Assembly (NCBI GenBank): GCA_026931725.1
Contig: JAIXLE010000281.1
Coordinates: forward strand, 1 to 61,124
DNA: 61,124 nucleotides
Direction: 5' to 3'
Origin: Bacteroidales bacterium
GTDB taxonomy: Bacteria > Planctomycetota > Planctomycetia > Gemmatales > Gemmataceae
Shown: piece by piece, positions 29,701-37,376 of the stretch
Numbering within the stretch: the first letter of the stretch is position 1
Layout of the letters: each line of letters opens with the position of its first letter
Notes under the pieces: generated by a model
What the model was told of the DNA's origin: nothing
What the model saw: only the letters and a program-made list of their open reading frames with translations
Database searches by the model: none
Program-made: the position numbers and the translations under genes

Positions 29701-32323
29701 CTCGCGTCAATCTGCAACTCGATCCTCTCTTCCGGTGATGTTGTTCCTGGCGGGAACCGTTGCCATGTCCTGCCAGATGACCAGCCCCGCACAAACGCCC
29801 ACGCCAGCAGTGGTGACTTTTTCCTTGTCACGGGACTCAAAAGGATTACCCCACTGGGAGGCAATGGTTCCCCAAGCGGTTTGGGACAGACTCACTCGTC
29901 TACGTCGTCCCATTTTGGACATCCCGGTTATCACGACTGCCGAATACAATGGTGATGTCCGTCCATCCCATGCTACATTAGAGGCTGTATTTCATGTATT
30001 TAACCCCACGGCCACCCAGAAGATTTTAACAATTCCTTTAGACCATACCCGTATTCGTGAGGTTACTCTCAATACCAAACCCGCATTACTCGACATGCTC
30101 GAAATTGGCTGTTACGCAGTCACGATTGATGGTTTTGGGATGCATACATTGCGTGTTCGATTTGAAGTATCTGTTACATCCTCAAATGGTGTGCATGAGC
30201 TGCGGTTTGGGACACCCAATATACCCGCATCCCGAGTCGCGCTGCAACTTCCCCAGAATGCCCAACAACCGCATGTCGTTTCGGCCCGCGGATCGCAGGT
30301 GGTTCAGCAGGGGCGTATCCTCGCCGACTTGGGAAGCGGGAATGAATTTATCATGAGGTGGCGTGGGCACGCATCGGATTCCCAGACTGCCATGACAGTG
30401 CGAGCAGCATCACTTTGGGATTTGCATGAATCCTATTCACAATTGCTGACAGTCTTCAATATCCGCATTGATGGCGGTTCAAAATCTGAATTTCGGATTA
30501 CCATTCCAGAGGGTCTGGAACCAGGGAACATTTTGGTTCGCCCTGCGGATTTGAAGATGCTGGATTCACAATTGGGCCTGCGGGATTGTCGACTTTTGCC
30601 AGGCAATCCGGGAATGCGAACACTGCATTTAACCTTGCGGACTCCCATCACAGGGCGGATTATCATTCAGTTAAATTTGTATCCTCGTTCCCCGTTATCT
30701 GCACGTCCCACTTTATATTTTCCTCAGATTTTTGATACATCTGATACTGAAAGTTACTTTGCCATCCGCACTCGTGATATTCAGATTGAAGACATTAATC
30801 GTGTTGGCATGATTGATTATCCGGCTGATGCTCTCACAAAAGATTTTGTGGCCATTTCCCCAGAACTCGGACTAGACCGCCAACCGGTTCTGCGTGTGTT
30901 TCGCAGTCTCGATAGCCCACAGCCTCGCATTTTACCTGTGATGCGTCCTCAGGCCGCGCCAATCTCGGGGTCTACGGAAATCCATTGGGACATTGGCTCT
31001 GTCATTCGGGCCAAAGGATTGGTCAAGACCTCATTCACGGCTGGGACACGCGGCTGGGTCGAGTTTGAACTTCCAGCGGCAGTGACCATCACGGAAGTTC
31101 GTGCCGCGGATATGATGGGATGGGGCCGAACAGGTAACCGTGTTCAAGTTTGGTTTCAGAAACCCACAGCCAATGCGACCGTACATTGGTCCGGCCAATT
31201 GCAAAAGCCGCGATTCCAAATGGGTCATCCCGTACCCGTCCCCCTCACATTACCTTTGCCCCGAGTTGGGATGCTGGGACGGGATGCCACAGTATCCCTA
31301 AAAATTACGACATCGAATGGATGGACAGTGGAAGCGGGCGATACCGATCAACTGGTGCCCCAACCCGCACCAATGGATGGGACAGGCGAATACTTTCTTG
31401 TCACCAAGCCTGGCCCCTCTGTCCCGTTTTTAGCTTATCCGCCTCAGGCCGTCGGTGGCGCTCACATTGTCGATGTGATGAACCTCGCATCATCTTCTGT
31501 CGTTTACCAAAGTACGATTGATATTCCTGTGCGTCCTGGTCGCCCACAAACAGTCGTGGTCGGTATCACGGGACATGTACCCGAGGCAAAAGCCGAACTC
31601 CGTGGTCATGCTGGGACAATCCTTTCGATTCTCCGAGCGCAGCCGGGAGATCAAGCCTGGACTGTGCGCACAGAACGACATGCGACATCCTCTGTCCGAC
31701 TCACCTTAACTTTACGGCAGTCGGCTCAATTGGAACCTCGTATCCCATTAGTCACAATTTGGCTAGGTGATGACCCTTATCCGATTGCCAATCGTCTGCT
31801 CGTTGTCGAAGGCCAGTCGCTCATCGTTTTTCCCTCTCGCCTCAAATGGGACACGACCGACGCGGAGCGGGAACATCTTCTCAAATTATTTCCCGATGAG
31901 GCGAACCGTCTGAGACATGCTCGCGTGACGCATGTCCCGCATTGGCTCACCGCGATCCGACTGCGATCTGACGAACAGACTCCCTCAACGATTTTACCTC
32001 CCGAATCGGCCGTGGTTCCTCCGTTGGGTATTTCCACGCCACCTTCCCTTCCCCCTGACTCATCCCCTCGCCCGATGAGTCTGATGGATCAGGTCATTCC
32101 GGGTGTGGGATTGTTTGGGTGGGTCATGGGACTTTTGGGGCTTTGTCTCTATTTGCCCCATCCCTCACAATGGGCGTATCGTTTGGTCGTCTGTGGGATT
32201 TTGGGAGCGATGGTGATGGGCCTTTTGAGCCCGGCGGGTCGATTCTTTTTGGTCTTGGCGGCGGTGGGAATCGTTTGGCTCATGCTCCGTATGCTGATGC
32301 GTATTTCCGCAATCCGGCGATAG
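26510..32323 (+). CDS. Giant exported membrane protein 2, unknown function (modules II and III)
   Basis: 1937 residues. A signal peptide (VAIILLVVCTPIVLAI) leads into a helical segment (RRDEFESAVQHAVAQQ, about 98-112), a long beta-rich region, and a membrane cluster at about 958-1044. Then comes a second signal-peptide-like stretch (about 1072-1090, VMLFLAGTVAMSC, lipobox-like), another lead-in (MVPQAVWDRLTRLRRP), another beta-rich region, and a final membrane cluster at about 1860-1937 (LVVCGILGAMVMGLL, FFLVLAAVGIVWLMLRML). The two halves therefore repeat the plan of the upstream protein. I infer fusion of two ancestral genes. The function is unknown; a large cell-surface or periplasmic assembly is the simplest guess. 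Confidence 0.75.
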   Translation: MHRRVAIILLVVCTPIVLAIRPSSGHDHISIPTYDYSLAALAGTTSYIFKHVNNPPRHGQPTARYSDPFPILRVLQNPAASSGDALFKIPGPMKRMRRDEFESAVQHAVAQQMAQRQPPKLVKAHYIASVSSGRLSGSGEWSLVYPKNVGGLVDIAPLGIAVWNARWASQPAIIFHKQDDDNIKSTLLAGDPQESSLQFEWSADGIVEPQIDRYKLILPAAALSTLDLELASDLEPIVGQHAFATGPYTSDSPNRKRWHIAIGNTTLLNLGIRKAGNASTVAIPIHCERLINYQCNATELKIAYQYTLSAIREPIRMIAFDVDPGLHVIDIACEPTQSPCTWNIIQGKSQKEASTVHLQFSEPVSTAKLTILAASASPPAIGQSWTLPGMHLQNGILAMDAITLEFDKSVQLKTCDPRDYRITEATPARQSGCRLSLIGTMLQRTNGQSSRLLPVISLHAGDASYTTQEELYWRVDANRTSLYAKLQMRIEQGPCAEWNLQIPSGFRVQSVEMEPEDPGIEWVLNPTTHVVNISPSHAIATGEAITLHIELKGQPIIPQASGDSTSSLMRRISFPNVILQGVTNRTGNYTIDVGPSLSTSAALRSDSVEQRSKHNNRNIINYSYTGSIPEGVLHCHLPRTDITVHIESEFPIVNASLDRTTIHRINLQSSRGLPDDILLIAPLPPQSSWSIQVQEPFGCDVRKILSSQDLVLLNHVSNLTIWNLLTQAVTSQLSAFEVWQIHRPSPISRSIDIQAKLSTPQSSPTVAMIQTPIPIVCGVDPVTYIHNMHPNHRHQFDHVHLSRIPYPLLTVHRRSLTPHTAPLSSWEYDNLIFSAHLHAGGAMNCTLKGRIVKCANPTFVVDLPDEAQLLSLSVDGKIVTGFMPSSSHPGRLEFRLPVDSGKGIPFEIHYQIDSRFRGFWSWVRCSAPLLSGGISLPRPTWSYDSNFVGYDQLIPSRWNMIHDFNYMLIITTDALNVFGFMLASILLSVGLGIMSIRRRSGRIILALILAGIGSIAWFAPDTAYPLTSPPIIVGLLLLCGYWANQHRPSPSFGSTVSYAGHHHISRQSATRSSLPVMLFLAGTVAMSCQMTSPAQTPTPAVVTFSLSRDSKGLPHWEAMVPQAVWDRLTRLRRPILDIPVITTAEYNGDVRPSHATLEAVFHVFNPTATQKILTIPLDHTRIREVTLNTKPALLDMLEIGCYAVTIDGFGMHTLRVRFEVSVTSSNGVHELRFGTPNIPASRVALQLPQNAQQPHVVSARGSQVVQQGRILADLGSGNEFIMRWRGHASDSQTAMTVRAASLWDLHESYSQLLTVFNIRIDGGSKSEFRITIPEGLEPGNILVRPADLKMLDSQLGLRDCRLLPGNPGMRTLHLTLRTPITGRIIIQLNLYPRSPLSARPTLYFPQIFDTSDTESYFAIRTRDIQIEDINRVGMIDYPADALTKDFVAISPELGLDRQPVLRVFRSLDSPQPRILPVMRPQAAPISGSTEIHWDIGSVIRAKGLVKTSFTAGTRGWVEFELPAAVTITEVRAADMMGWGRTGNRVQVWFQKPTANATVHWSGQLQKPRFQMGHPVPVPLTLPLPRVGMLGRDATVSLKITTSNGWTVEAGDTDQLVPQPAPMDGTGEYFLVTKPGPSVPFLAYPPQAVGGAHIVDVMNLASSSVVYQSTIDIPVRPGRPQTVVVGITGHVPEAKAELRGHAGTILSILRAQPGDQAWTVRTERHATSSVRLTLTLRQSAQLEPRIPLVTIWLGDDPYPIANRLLVVEGQSLIVFPSRLKWDTTDAEREHLLKLFPDEANRLRHARVTHVPHWLTAIRLRSDEQTPSTILPPESAVVPPLGISTPPSLPPDSSPRPMSLMDQVIPGVGLFGWVMGLLGLCLYLPHPSQWAYRLVVCGILGAMVMGLLSPAGRFFLVLAAVGIVWLMLRMLMRISAIRR

Positions 32324-32399
32324 TTCCGATCTGTCCACAGGGCATTCCGCGTTTTGAACGGTGGGTATTTCTTAACCGAGACACCCAGGAGTTTTCAGA

Positions 32400-32543
32400 A
32401 TGGCATGTCCCATCCACCATGACCCGTGCCCGGAATGCGAGGTCAGCACTGGCCCCTACAGCCTGCGACATGGGACGTGCAATCGAGGCGGGGAAGTATC
32501 ATGCAGAATGCGGACCAGCGGTTGCCGTTGCATCTCATCTTGA
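32400..32543 (+). CDS. Small cysteine/histidine-rich protein
   Basis: A 47-codon frame begins MACPIHHDPCPECEVSTG, with AGGAG at 32387-32391, 8 bases before the ATG, the best ribosome binding site in this gap. Cysteines 3, 10 and 13 with the HH pair suggest metal binding, but no family is recognised. The last part (after about residue 33) is less convincing and overlaps the start of the next ORF in another frame, so the two may be one gene broken by a frameshift, or two overlapping, coupled genes. Confidence 0.45.
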   Translation: MACPIHHDPCPECEVSTGPYSLRHGTCNRGGEVSCRMRTSGCRCISS

Positions 32544-32959
32544 GTTTGGGCACAGTGCGGTTGTTGGAGTGGGGACACGGTGGCCTGGGGGCAGTTGCTG
32601 AGTCCATAAAATGGGCGCAAGTCATTCCAATCGAATCGGATCGGGGGCGATCGTTCTGGTCGTTGCGTAAAGGCAGCGGCCGATGGGATCAAGCGACGCG
32701 TCCGACGGTGGTCGCCTTGGGGGTGTCCGGGCCATCGGCGGGCGTTGCGGAATGGACATCTGTTGCGGTACGCGGGAAGGCGGTTGACGTGAGGGCGGCG
32801 GATGCTGCTAGCGGTCGAAACGCCAGCAGAGAATCCACATACTCCCAATCCCCAGCGGAGAATGCGGTGGAGGTTGTCCCACGGCCCCAATCTTGGAAGG
32901 AACCGTGGGAGAAAGTCCCGCGGTTCCGCGCTGCCTTCTCAATTCTCAGCTCAACTTGA
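32501..32959 (+). CDS. Hypothetical protein overlapping the aspS 3' end
   Basis: A 152-codon frame starting MQNADQRLPLHLILSLGTVR. The first 80 residues look protein-like (LLEWGHGGLGAVAESIKWAQ, VIPIESDRGRSFWSL); the rest is lower complexity. It overlaps the 3' end of the convergent aspS gene by 14 bases and overlaps the small Cys-rich ORF at its 5' end. No family is recognised. It may be the continuation of the 32400 ORF after a frameshift. Low confidence, but nothing better explains the 620 bases between the giant gene and aspS. Confidence 0.35.
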   Translation: MQNADQRLPLHLILSLGTVRLLEWGHGGLGAVAESIKWAQVIPIESDRGRSFWSLRKGSGRWDQATRPTVVALGVSGPSAGVAEWTSVAVRGKAVDVRAADAASGRNASRESTYSQSPAENAVEVVPRPQSWKEPWEKVPRFRAAFSILSST

Positions 32960-34838
32960 TCCCCAGATCCCGGAGTTGACGCGGTTCGACCACGGCGGGT
33001 GCGCCGGTCATCAGGTCGCGGGCCTTCTGATTCTTCGGGAAGGCGATTACGTCCCGGATGTTGCTGGTGCCCGCGAGCATCATACAGAAGCGGTCGAGTC
33101 CCAGTGCGATCCCACCATGCGGCGGGGCTCCGCTCTGGAGGGCATCGAGCAGGAAGCCGAACTTCGCTCGGGCATCGTCCAGCGTCATACCGAGCATGGA
33201 GAAGACGCGACTCTGCACATCCGGGCGATGAATTCGGATGCTGCCGCCACCGACTTCGTAGCCATTCAACACGAGGTCATAGGCTTTGGCCTTCACCGTG
33301 CCGGGTTCAGATTCGAGACGGTCGACATCCTCATCACGCGGTGAGGTGAACGGATGGTGTAACGCCACCCAGCGCTGTTCCTCCTCGTCGAAGCCGAACA
33401 TCGGGAAGTCGACCACCCAGGCGAAGGCAAAATGCTCGGGCCGCACCGCGAACGGGGTGGCTGAGTATTTTTGTCCCTTCTTCTCGGCGGCCTTCTTCTT
33501 GTCGTCCTCGGCGGCATCGTGGGTGGCTTTCTCATCCCACCAGTTCGTGTACAGCTTCAGCGCTGTCCCCAGGTGCGACCGCAGCGCTCCGAGTGCATCA
33601 CAGACGATCGACTCCTTATCCGCAACGAACAACACCAGGTCACCTTCTTCGACCCCGAGCCGCTCTTGCAGCTTCGCCTTGAGAGCTTCTGGGAAGAATT
33701 TCTCGATCGAACTGACGAACTTCCCACCCTCGAACTTCATCCAGGCGAGCCCCTTGGCCTTGTACTGTTCGACGAACTTGGGCAGTTCGCCGCCGGGCTT
33801 CAGTGCCGTGTTCGAGAATTTGGAGGCGGCCCCCTTCGCATTCAGGGCACGCACGATGTTCCCCGCCGCAATGGCATCCTGAAACACCTTGAATTCCGAT
33901 TCGCCCGCCAGTTCCGTGACATCGACGATTTCCATGCCGAAACGGAGATCCGGCTTGTCGCTGCCGAATTTGCGCATCACCTCAGCGTATTGCAAACGGG
34001 GGAAAGGTGTCGGTATCGTGATCCCGTGGCAGACTCGGAACAGATCCGCGACCAGCCCTTCCATCAGGGTCAGCACGTCATCCCGCTCCACGAACGACAT
34101 TTCGACATCGAGTTGCGTGAACTCGGGTTGGCGATCGGCCCGGAGGTCTTCATCCCGCAGGCAGCGGGCAATCTGGAAGTAGCGATCGTACCCGGCCACC
34201 ATCATCAATTGCTTGTACAATTGTGGGGATTGCGGCAGGGCAAAGAACTCTCCCGGAAACACCCGACTCGGCACCAGATAATCGCGGGCACCCTCGGGGG
34301 TGGACTTGCCGAGCAACGGTGTCTCGATTTCGAGGAAAGCGTTCGCATCCATGTAGTCGCGGATGACCTTGTTCATCCGGTGCCGGAGTGACAGCACTTG
34401 CTGAATCGAACGGCGTCGCAGATCGAGGTAGCGATACTGCAGACGCAATTCCTCGTTGGCGACTTCCTCATCCGGGAACTCCGTGACGCTGAACTTCAAA
34501 TTCGCCGGGGGGCAGGCATTGAGTACCCGCAGCGTCGTGGCTTGCAGCTCCACAAGTCCGGTGGCAATGTCGGTACGTTCTTTCCCCGGCAGGCGTTTAC
34601 GAACCTGCCCGGTCACGGAAAGGCAGTACTCGCGGCCCACCTGATTCGCGGCGGCAAAGAGTTCGGCATCGTCCGCTTCAAAGACGACCTGCGTCAGACC
34701 GTAACGGTCGCGGAGGTCGACGAAAACCTGGTTCCCGTAATTCCGGGTCGTCAGCACCCAGCCGGTGAGGGTCGCCGTTTGTCCGATGTGAGAATCCCGC
34801 AGATCGCCGCAAATGTGAGTCCGCTGCCATTCGGCCAT
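32946..34838 (-). CDS. aspS: Aspartyl-tRNA synthetase
   Basis: A class II synthetase of 630 residues that charges tRNA-Asp (or, in the non-discriminating type, also tRNA-Asn). It begins with the OB-fold anticodon-binding domain (GDLRDSHIGQTATLTGWV, VFVDLRDRYGLTQVVF). Motif 2 is in FQIARCLRDEDLRADRQPEF and motif 3 in GIALGLDRFCMMLAG. A bacterial-type GAD insertion lies in the middle, with a lysine-rich loop (EDDKKKAAEKKGQK). The ATG at 34838 (MAEWQRTHICGDLRD) matches the family start; the frame is open 27 codons further upstream. Confidence 0.96.
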   Translation of the reverse strand: MAEWQRTHICGDLRDSHIGQTATLTGWVLTTRNYGNQVFVDLRDRYGLTQVVFEADDAELFAAANQVGREYCLSVTGQVRKRLPGKERTDIATGLVELQATTLRVLNACPPANLKFSVTEFPDEEVANEELRLQYRYLDLRRRSIQQVLSLRHRMNKVIRDYMDANAFLEIETPLLGKSTPEGARDYLVPSRVFPGEFFALPQSPQLYKQLMMVAGYDRYFQIARCLRDEDLRADRQPEFTQLDVEMSFVERDDVLTLMEGLVADLFRVCHGITIPTPFPRLQYAEVMRKFGSDKPDLRFGMEIVDVTELAGESEFKVFQDAIAAGNIVRALNAKGAASKFSNTALKPGGELPKFVEQYKAKGLAWMKFEGGKFVSSIEKFFPEALKAKLQERLGVEEGDLVLFVADKESIVCDALGALRSHLGTALKLYTNWWDEKATHDAAEDDKKKAAEKKGQKYSATPFAVRPEHFAFAWVVDFPMFGFDEEEQRWVALHHPFTSPRDEDVDRLESEPGTVKAKAYDLVLNGYEVGGGSIRIHRPDVQSRVFSMLGMTLDDARAKFGFLLDALQSGAPPHGGIALGLDRFCMMLAGTSNIRDVIAFPKNQKARDLMTGAPAVVEPRQLRDLGIKLS

Positions 34839-35301
34839 GTGAGAATGCCCCGGTTCGTGGTCACAACCAACTCGCCAAACTGTGATTATACAGACCTGGA
34901 CACTCCCCCCACGGTTCACAACGGCCCCACGATCCGGCGAGAACCTCGAATCGAAAAACTTGCGCAGATCCCGTCCATTATGATCCGAATTCAGCCCCTA
35001 CAATCGGCACGATCGGCACACGTCATGTCCTCGGTGTTTACCGCATCGGATGCGGGAAGAAATCCGATTCCGCGGCTCGGTCGGGTGCGTCCGCGAAATC
35101 GCCCTGTCCGATACTCTTCCTGACGGGAAACCAAGTGACTTGCGGCGAGTGCCGCGGTTGGTTGTCACAGTCGTCATCCTGGCTGAGTGCGGGGATGACT
35201 TTGAGGATCAGGGTGGGTTCGGCTCCGGCAACTGTGACGTTGCCGCTCCGCCTGCGGGTGAGTCCGTGGGTGTGTCGAATCTCCCGGTGAGGAGGCGCAT
35301 C
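34839..35301. other. Intergenic region between divergent aspS and the YTV gene
   Basis: This 463-base gap must hold promoters for both divergent genes. Open frames cross it, but none has protein-like sequence or a good start. The only clear signal is GGAGG at 35291-35295 before the start of the YTV gene. I see no RNA gene or conserved hairpin. Confidence 0.4.
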
Positions 35302-37230
35302 ATGAGGATCCAGTGGGCCTTGCCCGCGGTGGCGGTGGCGGTGGCGGTGTTCGGTTCGACGGCCCGCGCTGGGCACTGTGGGACCACGAATTATTCGCCT
35401 TGTGGTCAGCCCGTCAGTGAGAACCAGTTGGGGTTCGGTGCGGCCAGCGGAGCGGCGGCTGGCTCCCGCGTGGTGTACGACACCGTCATGGAAACACGGT
35501 ATCAAACGGTCTATCGGACGGTCGAAGAAACCGTCATGAAGAACGTCCAGCGTACCGCCTACCGCGATGAGCAACGCACCAGCTATAAGACGGTCGAAGA
35601 AACCGTCATGAAGCCGGTCGAAGTGGAAGTCTGGAAGGAAGTCCCTTGCACCGTCTACAAGCCGGTCACGGAATGCGTCTACAAAGACGTGACCGAAACC
35701 GTCTGCAAGCCGGTCTGCGAAACCATCATGAAAGAGTGTAAGTACACCGTCTGCAAGAAGGTGTGCGAAACTCACTACCGAGATTGCACCTACACGGTCT
35801 GCAAGCCGGTTTGCGAAACCGTCATGAAGCCGGTGTGCAAGACGATCTGCAAAGAAGTCTGCGTCACCGAAAACAAGACGGTCTGCAAAAAGATCAAAGA
35901 ACCCTGCACGACCATGCAGACGGTCTGCAAAAAGGTGCCCGTCACCGCATGTGAAACCTACTGCGTCAAGGGTGGCCTGCGACTCGTGAAGGTCAGCGAC
36001 CCCTGCGACCCCTGCCGCAAAGCCTGTGACCCTTGCGGCAAAGCCTGCACCACAGGTTGTGATCCCTGTGCCCAAGGCTGCGATCCATGTGCCAAAGCCT
36101 GTGATCCGTGTGCGGACCCGTGCGATCCGTGTGCCAAGGTCAGCCGAATCGGGAGTGGCCTGTTCGGTCGTGGTTTGCTGGGTGGCCGCTTCGGTGGCAA
36201 CGGTACGGGAATCGGGTCTGGGATCGGTTCCGCCAACGGTACGGAGTATGTCTCCACCAGCGGCTCGGGCATCGGTTCGGGTGGCTCTCGCCTGGGTGGC
36301 CTGTTCTCCGGTAGTCTGCTGTCCGGTGGCGGCTATGCACTGGTCCGCGATCCGAGCGAACAGCGGACCCGCCAAGTGACCCGCTACGAAAACCGCACCG
36401 AACAAGTCCCCGTGACGACTTATGTCACCCGGACCGTGACCGAAACCGTTCCGGTGGTGGTCAAGAAGACGGTGCAGGAACAAGTGACCGAAATGGTGCC
36501 CGTGAAAGTCACCAAGATGGTTCAGGAAACCGTGACCAAGAAGGTGCCCTACACAGTCACCAAGATGGTGCCGGAAACCGTGACCAAGATGGTGCCGGTG
36601 AAAGTCACCAAAATGGTGCCCTGCACCGTGACCAAGCGAGTCGCCGAGAAGGTCTGCAAAATGGTGGCTTGCCACTCGACCAAGAAGGTGCTGTGCAAAG
36701 AAACCGTGATGAAGCCGTGCAAAGTGACCAAGAAAGTTCCCTGCACGATCTGCGTCAAGGTGCCCTACACCGTCTGCGAACAAGTGCCTTGCAAGGTGAC
36801 GAAGAAAGTGGCCTGCAAAGTTCCGGTTCAGGTCTGCGTGAAGAAGGCTCGCTACATCCCCTGTGATCCGCCGTGCCAGCCTGCTTGTGGCACCCCCTGC
36901 AACAACGGTTGTGCCCAAGGATGCGACAAAGGATGCGTGGCGGGATGCGAACCAGCTTGCCCTGCCGCCTGCGGAATCGCCGATGTTTGCAGCACCTGCA
37001 AGAAGACCCCGGTACGCGACTTCTTCAGCAACCTGTTCAAGAAACGGTTCTGCTGTGATCCCTGTGCCCCGGTCTGCTGCGATGCCCCAGTGAGCGGCTG
37101 TGCCAATGGCTGCGGCAATACGGGCTGCAACGGTGGTTGCTCCGCTGCCCCGGCCACAAGCCCGGCTCCGGTGACGACTGCGGCCCCCGCTGCTTTGCCT
37201 GCCGCGATGCCTGCCGCGACTGGCAAGTAA
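35302..37230 (+). CDS. Cysteine-rich YTV-type repeat protein (cell wall/surface)
   Basis: The ATG follows GGAGG by 6 bases. The 642-residue protein has a signal peptide (VAVAVAVFGSTARA) and then two blocks of short repeats built on patterns such as YTVCKPVCETVMK and VPVKVTKMV (about residues 50-225 and 353-517). Between them lie a CDPC-rich stretch (about 233-280) and a glycine/serine-rich linker (about 283-343). A second cysteine-rich region and a proline/alanine tail end it. This matches the cysteine-rich YTV proteins described in planctomycetes as probable protein cell-wall components, cross-linked by disulfides. Valine, threonine and lysine alternate, which predicts long beta strands. A strong hairpin follows the stop. 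Confidence 0.8.
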   Translation: MRIQWALPAVAVAVAVFGSTARAGHCGTTNYSPCGQPVSENQLGFGAASGAAAGSRVVYDTVMETRYQTVYRTVEETVMKNVQRTAYRDEQRTSYKTVEETVMKPVEVEVWKEVPCTVYKPVTECVYKDVTETVCKPVCETIMKECKYTVCKKVCETHYRDCTYTVCKPVCETVMKPVCKTICKEVCVTENKTVCKKIKEPCTTMQTVCKKVPVTACETYCVKGGLRLVKVSDPCDPCRKACDPCGKACTTGCDPCAQGCDPCAKACDPCADPCDPCAKVSRIGSGLFGRGLLGGRFGGNGTGIGSGIGSANGTEYVSTSGSGIGSGGSRLGGLFSGSLLSGGGYALVRDPSEQRTRQVTRYENRTEQVPVTTYVTRTVTETVPVVVKKTVQEQVTEMVPVKVTKMVQETVTKKVPYTVTKMVPETVTKMVPVKVTKMVPCTVTKRVAEKVCKMVACHSTKKVLCKETVMKPCKVTKKVPCTICVKVPYTVCEQVPCKVTKKVACKVPVQVCVKKARYIPCDPPCQPACGTPCNNGCAQGCDKGCVAGCEPACPAACGIADVCSTCKKTPVRDFFSNLFKKRFCCDPCAPVCCDAPVSGCANGCGNTGCNGGCSAAPATSPAPVTTAAPAALPAAMPAATGK

Positions 37231-37270
37231 CAACCTGACGGTGGGCCACGAAGCGTCCTCCTCACGACCA

Positions 37271-37308
37271 CGGGCGGTGGGATTCCTGCAAGGGAAACCC
37301 ACCGCCCG
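37271..37308. terminator. Bidirectional hairpin after the YTV gene
   Basis: CGGGCGGTGGG at 37271-37281 pairs perfectly with CCCACCGCCCG at 37298-37308, and GACCA/TGGTC extend the stem past a small bulge. It lies between the convergent YTV gene and the PVC cytochrome gene and is followed on the plus side by a T/G-rich stretch. It probably terminates the highly structured YTV transcript and perhaps the opposing one. Confidence 0.75.
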
Positions 37309-37376
37309 CTGGTCGTTGGTGTTTGTCTCATTCACGGGGAATGAGACATCGATCGTGTCCTCTGATCGTGTTCCCC

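Noticed and set aside
32119..32601. A 160-codon plus-strand ORF overlapping the giant gene's 3' end
   Set aside because: Its first half is a shadow of the giant gene's membrane region; the 32400 and 32501 frames fit the remaining part better.
35038..37335. A 765-codon minus-strand frame full of His, Gly and Asp
   Set aside because: It is the complement of the YTV repeat gene. The plus-strand product has a signal peptide, a good ribosome site and family-like repeats; the antisense frame is open only because the repeats avoid the relevant codons.
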